Notes under the pieces: model-generated | What the model saw: only the letters and a program-made list of their open reading frames with translations | Told to the model about the DNA's origin: nothing | The model's database searches: none | Position numbers and translations under genes: made by a program | Source of the DNA: Flagellimonas marinaquae | GTDB lineage: Bacteria > Bacteroidota > Bacteroidia > Flavobacteriales > Flavobacteriaceae | Direction of reading: 5' to 3' | DNA length: 64,000 bases | NCBI RefSeq assembly: GCF_003992675.1 | Contig: NZ_RZMZ01000016.1 | Location: forward strand, 62,001-126,000 | Shown here: positions 59,013-64,000 of the stretch, one piece after another | How the letters are laid out: each line of letters begins with the position of its first letter | How positions within the stretch are numbered: the first letter of the stretch is position 1

Positions 59013-60380
59013 TTAAACGGTCATGGAAAATATTCGGGTATCTGGTTTTTTTCTTTGCAGTTTAAGGTCAAAGGCCATACTAATGTTTCTTACAAATGGC
59101 CTTCCCTTATCGGTTACTTTGATGTGTTGGTTGTCCAGTTCTACCAATCCGTCTTTTTCCAGTTCGGAAAGGTTGGCCAATACCATATCAAAATCTACCG
59201 ATTGTTCATCTTTGTCATTCCAGCTGGTCTCAAACCGGCACATGATATTTAGGATATGCCTTCTCAAGATTTCATCTTCTTCATTAAGGATATGTCCTCT
59301 AAAAATAGGGATAACTCCATGTGAAACCAAACTCTGGTATTCCTCCACATTCTTCACATTTTGTGCAAATCCATACCAACTATCGCTAATGCTGGAAGCG
59401 CCTAAACCTACCATAAGCTTGGTCTTGGACGGGGTGTAGCCCATAAAGTTTCTGTGCAGTGTCCCATTTTCCAAGGCCTTGTACAGACTGTCCGTTGGCA
59501 GCGCAAAATGGTCCATTCCCACATCCTTATATCCAAATTCGGTGAGCATTCGCTTGCCCATCTCATACTGGGCCTTTTTCTCTACGGATGATGGCAAATC
59601 TTCTTCCTTATAACCACGCTGTCCATTTCCTTTGAGCCATGGCACGTGCGCATAGCTATAAAAAGCGATCCTATCTGGTTTGATGGCGTTGGTTTTTATG
59701 ATGGTGTTTTCTACGTCATCACAATTTTGGAACGGAAGTCCGTAAATGATATCGTGTCCAACCGAGGTATACCCGATTTCCCTGGCCCAATCGGTTACAT
59801 TCTTTACATTCTCGAAGGGTTGTATCCTATTGATGGCCCGTTGCACGGTAAGGTTGTAATCCTGTACTCCAAAACAGACCCTTCTGAACCCTACATCAAA
59901 AAGAGCTTGTAGGTGTTCCCTTGTCGTATTATTGGGGTGTCCTTCAAAACTAAATTCGATATCATCGGTTTTGGTACTCATCCGAACAATTCCCTCGATC
60001 AAGATCCTTAGATTTTCTGGAGAGAAAAAAGTGGGTGTCCCGCCGCCCAAATGGAGCTCTTTTATAACGGGTTTTGAACCCAAAAGGTCAACATACAACT
60101 CCCACTCTTTTAAAACCGACGTAATATAGGGTCGCTCCACCTCGTGGCGCTTGGTAATCCTTTTATGACATCCACAAAACGTGCACATATGCTCGCAAAA
60201 GGGCAAGTGAATGTAAACACTGATACCCTCTTCGGGATTTTCTTGGAATGCCCTGAGTACACTCGAATTCCATTTTTTGCCTGAAAAACTTTCAATGTCC
60301 CAATAGGGCACAGTAGGATAACTCGTGTATCGAGGGCCCGGAACATTGTATTTTTGAACTAATCCGCACATAAGCTGCAT
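59013..60380 (-). CDS. hemN: Oxygen-independent coproporphyrinogen III oxidase
   Basis: Radical SAM enzyme of 455 residues making protoporphyrinogen IX without O2. Cluster motif HLPFCEHMCTFCGC gives C62, C66, C69 (plus C71), the HemN signature that separates it from HemW. KYNVPGPRYTSYPTVPYW at the N-terminus and LHLGGGTPTFFSPENL, VCFGVQDYNLTVQRAINRIQP, GYTSVGHDIIYGLPFQN also fit. A start at M4 is equally possible. Expression under low oxygen is supported by the Fnr-type site at 60429-60440. First gene of the hemN-usp operon. Confidence 0.95.
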   Translation of the reverse strand: MQLMCGLVQKYNVPGPRYTSYPTVPYWDIESFSGKKWNSSVLRAFQENPEEGISVYIHLPFCEHMCTFCGCHKRITKRHEVERPYITSVLKEWELYVDLLGSKPVIKELHLGGGTPTFFSPENLRILIEGIVRMSTKTDDIEFSFEGHPNNTTREHLQALFDVGFRRVCFGVQDYNLTVQRAINRIQPFENVKNVTDWAREIGYTSVGHDIIYGLPFQNCDDVENTIIKTNAIKPDRIAFYSYAHVPWLKGNGQRGYKEEDLPSSVEKKAQYEMGKRMLTEFGYKDVGMDHFALPTDSLYKALENGTLHRNFMGYTPSKTKLMVGLGASSISDSWYGFAQNVKNVEEYQSLVSHGVIPIFRGHILNEEDEILRRHILNIMCRFETSWNDKDEQSVDFDMVLANLSELEKDGLVELDNQHIKVTDKGRPFVRNISMAFDLKLQRKKPDTRIFSMTV

Positions 60381-60397
60381 ACCTTTACATTATAAGC

Positions 60398-60440
60398 CAA
60401 AAGTACCGTTGATGGTTCTTATAAAACATGATAATTGTCA
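60398..60440 (-). promoter_or_regulatory. Fnr-type site and -7 box of hemN-usp
   Basis: Dyad TGATA-AT-TGTCA (60429-60440, centre 60434.5). On the minus strand TACTTTTG (60405-60398, 8 of 8) begins 29.5 bases from the centre. Transcription is predicted from about 60393. Confidence 0.75.
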
Positions 60441-60480
60441 GGATAACTACCTAAAAAGCCCACAAGACCAATCAATCTAC

Positions 60481-60523
60481 TGACAAGTATCATATGTTGG
60501 ACCTGATTGATGGCGTACTTTTA
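60481..60523 (+). promoter_or_regulatory. Fnr-type site and -7 box of the GCS2-CBS operon
   Basis: Dyad TGACA-AG-TATCA (60481-60492, centre 60486.5) and TACTTTTA (60516-60523, 7 of 8) beginning 29.5 bases from the centre. Transcription is predicted from about 60528, 29 bases before the ATG. Confidence 0.7.
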
Positions 60524-60556
60524 TAGGAAGGAGAAGTAGGCACAAACTTAGGTCCC

Positions 60557-62404
60557 ATGGGAGAACATATTGCAAAAAGCGCATTCAACGAAGAAGAGCG
60601 GAAACTATTTGTACAGCAACTGATCGATGATATCCAAGCCTTGGAGACCATGATCAAAAAAGGGTTGATTGAAGATGATATTGTGCGAATAGGTGCCGAA
60701 CAGGAAATGTGCCTCATCAAAGACGATTACAGGCCAGCCTCAAATTCCTTGGATATCCTAAAGGATTTGGACGACCCGCACTACACCACAGAATTTGCGA
60801 CCTATAACATTGAAGCCAATCTAGATCCCATCACGTTGGAAAGGGATTGTTTTGGTGCCATGGAAACTCAACTGACCGGATTGGTGGAAAAGGCAAAACA
60901 ATCGGCAAAAAAGAATGGAACTAGGGTGTTGCTTACGGGGATTTTGCCCACCATCAGTAAAGATGAACTGGGTATGGACTTTATGACGCCCATACCTAGG
61001 TATTTTAAGATAAACGAAGTTTTAAAGGCATGGCGTGGAGATGATTTTACTTTACGCATCAAAGGAGCTGATGAACTTTCGCTCCACCACGATTCTGTTC
61101 TTTTTGAAGCGTGCAACACCAGTTTTCAGCTGCATCTCCAAATACCTCCAGAAGATTTTACCAAAAGTTACAATTGGGCGCAGGCCATTTCTGGTCCGGT
61201 TTTGAGCGCGTGCTGTAACTCGCCTTTGCTTTTGGGCAAGGAACTTTGGCGGGAGACACGGATTGCGCTTTTTCAGCAAAGTTTGGATACCCGGGTTTGG
61301 ACCAAGGCCTTGAGGGAGGAAGTGGCAAGGGTAGGTTTTGGGGAGCGTTGGCAAAAGCACTCCGTGGCCGAAATTTTTAAACAGGATGTTTCTACCCATC
61401 GCATTTTATTGACCAAGCCGATTACCCAAAATTCGTTGGAGTTACTAGAGAAGGGCCAAATACCGAAATTGGAAGCACTGAGTCTGTTCAATGGCACGGT
61501 GTACCGCTGGAACCGTCCCTGTTATGGAGTTGGCAACGGGAAACCCCATTTGCGTATCGAGAACAGATACATTCCAGCAGGACCTACAGTTTTGGATGAA
61601 ATGGCCAACTTTGCCTTTTGGGTCGGGCTAATGGCCGGTAGACCACAGAAATATGATGATATGCCCAGTCTAATGGATTTCAGGACTGCCAAGCTCAACT
61701 TTTTGAGGGCAGCAACGAGTGGCAGACATGCCATGTTTTCATGGATGGGAAAGGATATGACAGCCAAAAAAATGATCAGGGAAGAACTTCTGCCCATTGC
61801 CTATGACGGCCTCCGAAAATTCCATGTTGATGAAAGGGATATTGAACGACTTTTGGGTGTGATCAAAGCAAGGACCGCCGGCAATACAGGAGCCGAATGG
61901 CAGATCCATAATTTTAGGGAACTTTGTAAACAGATGAAATTGGACAGTGCGATTGTGCAATTGACCAGATCAATGTATAAAAATCAGCAGACCAACGTTC
62001 CTGTGCATCAATGGAAGCCTATCGAGAACATGGGAGAGACCAAGGAAGCCTTTAAGTGGGTCAACCAGATCATGTCCACCAAGCTTATGAAGCTTTATGA
62101 GGATGATTATGCGAATTTGGCCCTCTCAATCATGCAATGGAACAATATTCATCACCTCCCCGTGGAAAACGGGAAAGGTGAGCTCGTTGGCTTGCTTACC
62201 TGGAGCCATATCGAAAAGTTTGAGCAATTGGACAAGAAGGGAGCCAGGGTAGGGGATATCATGGTGAAGGATGTTATCACCATAACGCCCAAAACTGAGA
62301 TAAGCAAAGCAAAATCATTGATGGACGAGTACAAAATTGGATGTTTGCCCATCTGTGTGGACACACATATTGTGGGGATCATCAGTAAAGTTGATTTGAA
62401 GTAG
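60557..62404 (+). CDS. GCS2-like carboxylate-amine ligase with C-terminal CBS pair
   Basis: Protein of 615 residues. Residues ~1-470 resemble the glutamate-cysteine ligase type 2 (YbdK-like) fold: GAEQEMCLI near residue 50 is the G-x-E-x-E metal/ATP signature, followed by TYNIEANLDP, ACNTSFQLHLQIP, LLLGKELWRETRIALFQQSLDTR and RIENRYIPAGPTVLDEMANFAFWVGLM. Residues ~490-615 form two CBS motifs (LSIMQWNNIHHLPVENGKGELVGLLTW; VGDIMVKDVITITPKTEISKAKSLMDEYKIGCLPI), which usually bind adenine nucleotides. So ATP-dependent amide bond formation under energy control is likely; substrates unknown. Not a standard GshA. Stop is one base before the hydrolase gene. Confidence 0.75.
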   Translation: MGEHIAKSAFNEEERKLFVQQLIDDIQALETMIKKGLIEDDIVRIGAEQEMCLIKDDYRPASNSLDILKDLDDPHYTTEFATYNIEANLDPITLERDCFGAMETQLTGLVEKAKQSAKKNGTRVLLTGILPTISKDELGMDFMTPIPRYFKINEVLKAWRGDDFTLRIKGADELSLHHDSVLFEACNTSFQLHLQIPPEDFTKSYNWAQAISGPVLSACCNSPLLLGKELWRETRIALFQQSLDTRVWTKALREEVARVGFGERWQKHSVAEIFKQDVSTHRILLTKPITQNSLELLEKGQIPKLEALSLFNGTVYRWNRPCYGVGNGKPHLRIENRYIPAGPTVLDEMANFAFWVGLMAGRPQKYDDMPSLMDFRTAKLNFLRAATSGRHAMFSWMGKDMTAKKMIREELLPIAYDGLRKFHVDERDIERLLGVIKARTAGNTGAEWQIHNFRELCKQMKLDSAIVQLTRSMYKNQQTNVPVHQWKPIENMGETKEAFKWVNQIMSTKLMKLYEDDYANLALSIMQWNNIHHLPVENGKGELVGLLTWSHIEKFEQLDKKGARVGDIMVKDVITITPKTEISKAKSLMDEYKIGCLPICVDTHIVGIISKVDLK

Positions 62405-62405
62405 T

Positions 62406-63608
62406 ATGGTATTGGTTCATAGCACGGCATTGGATGAAACGGTAAAAATTGATAGGGTCATTGATCATATTCGTGGAAGACCGGGAGGTCCTACCGTTGT
62501 TTTTTTTGGTGGGGTACACGGTAACGAAACAGCTGGGGTTTTCGCATTAAAGGAAGTTTTTAAAGAGCTTAAATCGAACAATGTCCCTATTGATGGTGAG
62601 ATTTATGCGATATCTGGAAACTTGGGAGCGCTCACTACAAGACAACGGTTCCAGGACGAGGATTTGAACAGGATCTGGTTTTCGGAACGAATCACAAGGA
62701 TTGTGGAGAAAAAGGAGATTCACAATAAGGAAGAAAAAGAACTCCATGACTTGTATGTTCTGATAGATTCCATCCTGGAAACAGGAAACCCTCCCTTTTA
62801 TTTCTTAGATCTGCATACCACCTCGGGTGATACATCACCGTTTATGGTGCTCAACGATAGTTTGTTGAACCGCACCTATGCGTCGCATTACCCATTGCCC
62901 ATTATATTGGGGATTGAGGAGTATTTAAAAGGAGCCCTATTGAGTTATATCAACGAGTTGGGTTATGTGTCGTTAGGTTTTGAAAGCGGGCAGCATGACG
63001 ATGATAAGGCAGTGCATAATTGCATTGAGTTTGTGCGGTATTCCTTGGCGTTGGTCGAATCGATGCCCGTTTCTTCCGAAAAACTTAAGGAATTAAAAGA
63101 AACTGTTGCCGGATTCAGTGTTCCGCGTCACCGGTTTTTTGAGATTTATCATCAGCATGATATTGGTCCCGATACAACCTTTGAAATGTATCCTGGTTAT
63201 GTCAATTTTCAAAAGGTACCCAAAGGCGCTCCGTTGGCTTCGGTGGATGGAGTAGCTCTCAAAACCACAAAAACCCGACAGATTTTTATGCCGCTCTATC
63301 AAAAACAGGGGAATGAAGGATTCTATTTTATTCGCCCAATTCCCCAATTTGTATTGTGGCTTTCCAAAAAGCTACGAAGGTTTAAGGTAGACCATATTTT
63401 GGTAAAACTTCCGGGAGTTTCTTGGGCTGACAATAACAAGGACACTTTGTTGATAGACCTCCGTATTGCCCGGTTTTTTGCCAAGCCCTTTCTGCACCTA
63501 TTGGGTTATAGGGCCCGCAGGTACGACCACGCGCACCTCATCGCCAAGAACAGGGAAAGTGCCTCTAAATCTCACGAGTATAGCAAAACCACTTGGTTTA
63601 GGCCATAA
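62406..63608 (+). CDS. Aspartoacylase/succinylglutamate desuccinylase-like hydrolase
   Basis: Zinc amidohydrolase of 400 residues of the AstE/AspA (M14-like) family, which removes an acyl group from an amino acid. Zinc ligands H and E in FFGGVHGNETAGVFAL, the third His in YFLDLHTTSGDTSP, and the catalytic Glu in GFESGQHDD. The substrate Arg region is DLNRIW. The C-terminal half carries an extra beta domain (about residues 235-330) and a basic tail. One base downstream of the ligase, so the two are translated together: a make-and-break pair for the same amide is the natural reading, but not proved. Confidence 0.82.
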   Translation: MVLVHSTALDETVKIDRVIDHIRGRPGGPTVVFFGGVHGNETAGVFALKEVFKELKSNNVPIDGEIYAISGNLGALTTRQRFQDEDLNRIWFSERITRIVEKKEIHNKEEKELHDLYVLIDSILETGNPPFYFLDLHTTSGDTSPFMVLNDSLLNRTYASHYPLPIILGIEEYLKGALLSYINELGYVSLGFESGQHDDDKAVHNCIEFVRYSLALVESMPVSSEKLKELKETVAGFSVPRHRFFEIYHQHDIGPDTTFEMYPGYVNFQKVPKGAPLASVDGVALKTTKTRQIFMPLYQKQGNEGFYFIRPIPQFVLWLSKKLRRFKVDHILVKLPGVSWADNNKDTLLIDLRIARFFAKPFLHLLGYRARRYDHAHLIAKNRESASKSHEYSKTTWFRP

Positions 63609-63610
63609 AA

Positions 63611-63640
63611 AAAAGGCCCAAGAACTGTCTTGGACCTTTA
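63611..63640. terminator. Bidirectional terminator
   Basis: AAAGG-c-CCAAGA / TCTTGG-a-CCTTT, a stem of about 11 bp with one mismatch, between the hydrolase gene and the convergent TonB-domain gene. T-runs in both directions. Confidence 0.8.
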
Positions 63641-63660
63641 GGTATAAAGGATAGTTGGCT

Positions 63661-64000
63661 TTAATTTGCTTTCATGACAAAGTTGATGGGAATGCTGTAT
63701 TTAACACTTACGGCCTTACCTCTTTGCTCGCCAGGCTTCACTTTGGGCAAGGAAGCGATGATACGCTCCGCTTCTTTTTCCAAAAGTTTGTCCGGACCTC
63801 TTTTTTGTATGTTGGTCACCCGGCCTTTGGAATCAATCACAAATTGAAGATATACCCTTCCGGTAATGCCCATATCCAAGGCGGCTGGGGGATAGGAAAA
63901 GTTCTTTTTGATATGCTCTTGAACTTTCTGATTAAAACACTCTTTTCGTTCAGCTTGGCTTTGAAGGTTTTCACAGCCCGGGAACACAGGTACATTTTCA
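63661..64000 (-). CDS. TonB C-terminal-domain protein, 5' part outside the window
   Basis: Partial gene; the frame is open to the last base, so the start lies beyond 64000. The visible 113 residues are a complete TonB C-terminal domain: VPVFPGCENL, then KECFNQKVQEHIKKNFSYPPAALDMGITGRVYLQFVIDSKGRV, QKRGPDKLLEKEAERIIASLP and IPINFVMKAN. It is strikingly like the C-terminus of the M56 protease at 26366-27802, including the Cys pair. It could belong to a TonB-like energy transducer or another M56 sensor; the missing N-terminus would decide. Confidence 0.85.
   Translation of the reverse strand, partial: ENVPVFPGCENLQSQAERKECFNQKVQEHIKKNFSYPPAALDMGITGRVYLQFVIDSKGRVTNIQKRGPDKLLEKEAERIIASLPKVKPGEQRGKAVSVKYSIPINFVMKAN

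Overview
The window reads as chromosomal DNA of a marine-type Flavobacteriaceae (Bacteroidetes). The evidence is in the sequence: promoters of the TTG / TAnnTTTG type, no Shine-Dalgarno signals, a DNA polymerase III alpha subunit with a fused proofreading exonuclease, a fused ccoN-ccoO gene, DUF4407/DUF4230/DUF4260 families, BlaI-M56 pairs with TonB C-terminal domains, and several TTG start codons. A Muricauda/Flagellimonas-like genus is a guess from gene content. I see no phage, IS transposase, CRISPR array, rRNA or plasmid functions; it looks like stable core genome with a few accessory spots.

Layout. 0-8.2 kb: dnaE, a DUF2383 protein, rpsP-rimM, then two small outer-membrane-protein genes on the minus strand, each framed by copies of the rimM 3' end and of a 21-bp-phased repeat array. 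8.2-17.2 kb: trmN6, a glutaryl-CoA-type acyl-CoA dehydrogenase, an FdhF/YdeP oxidoreductase with a small partner, and a mutagenesis-type pair dinB plus a second dnaE. 17.2-17.6 kb: a gene-free stretch with a candidate small RNA. 17.6-24.7 kb: the complete histidine utilisation operon hutHIUG with a divergent LysR regulator. 24.7-35.6 kb: nitroreductase, DUF456, a BlaI-M56 sensor pair, TPR protein, ruvC, hemW, cyclase, DUF4260, DUF4230, Dabb, MmcQ/YjbR and a membrane MutS-like ATPase. 35.9-42.7 kb: DUF4407, a second BlaI-M56 pair, an SQR-like flavoprotein, PhnA and an M20 dipeptidase. 42.8 kb: tRNA-Leu(UAG). 43.4-46.3 kb: response regulator, PAS histidine kinase, threonine/serine dehydratase.

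46.3-63.6 kb is a micro-oxic respiration island: two universal stress proteins, a Crp/Fnr regulator, the cbb3 oxidase cluster (ccoI, ccoS, ccoNO, ccoQ, ccoP, ccoG, ccoH, TauE/SafE-like), an acetyl-CoA hydrolase/transferase, hemN, and a GCS2-like ligase with CBS domains coupled to an aspartoacylase-like hydrolase. Four promoters here carry the same dyad, TGAYA-nn-TRTCA, with its centre exactly 29.5 bp before the first base of a TAnnTTTG-like -7 box. They drive ccoI, hemN, one usp and the ligase/hydrolase pair. This is the geometry of a class II FNR-activated promoter and makes the uncharacterised ligase/hydrolase pair part of a low-oxygen regulon. A fifth, perfect TTGAT-N4-ATCAA site lies upstream of the response regulator.

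A family of two-armed palindromic elements bounded by TGTCA...TGACA is scattered through the intergenic gaps. The window ends inside a TonB-C-terminal-domain gene.
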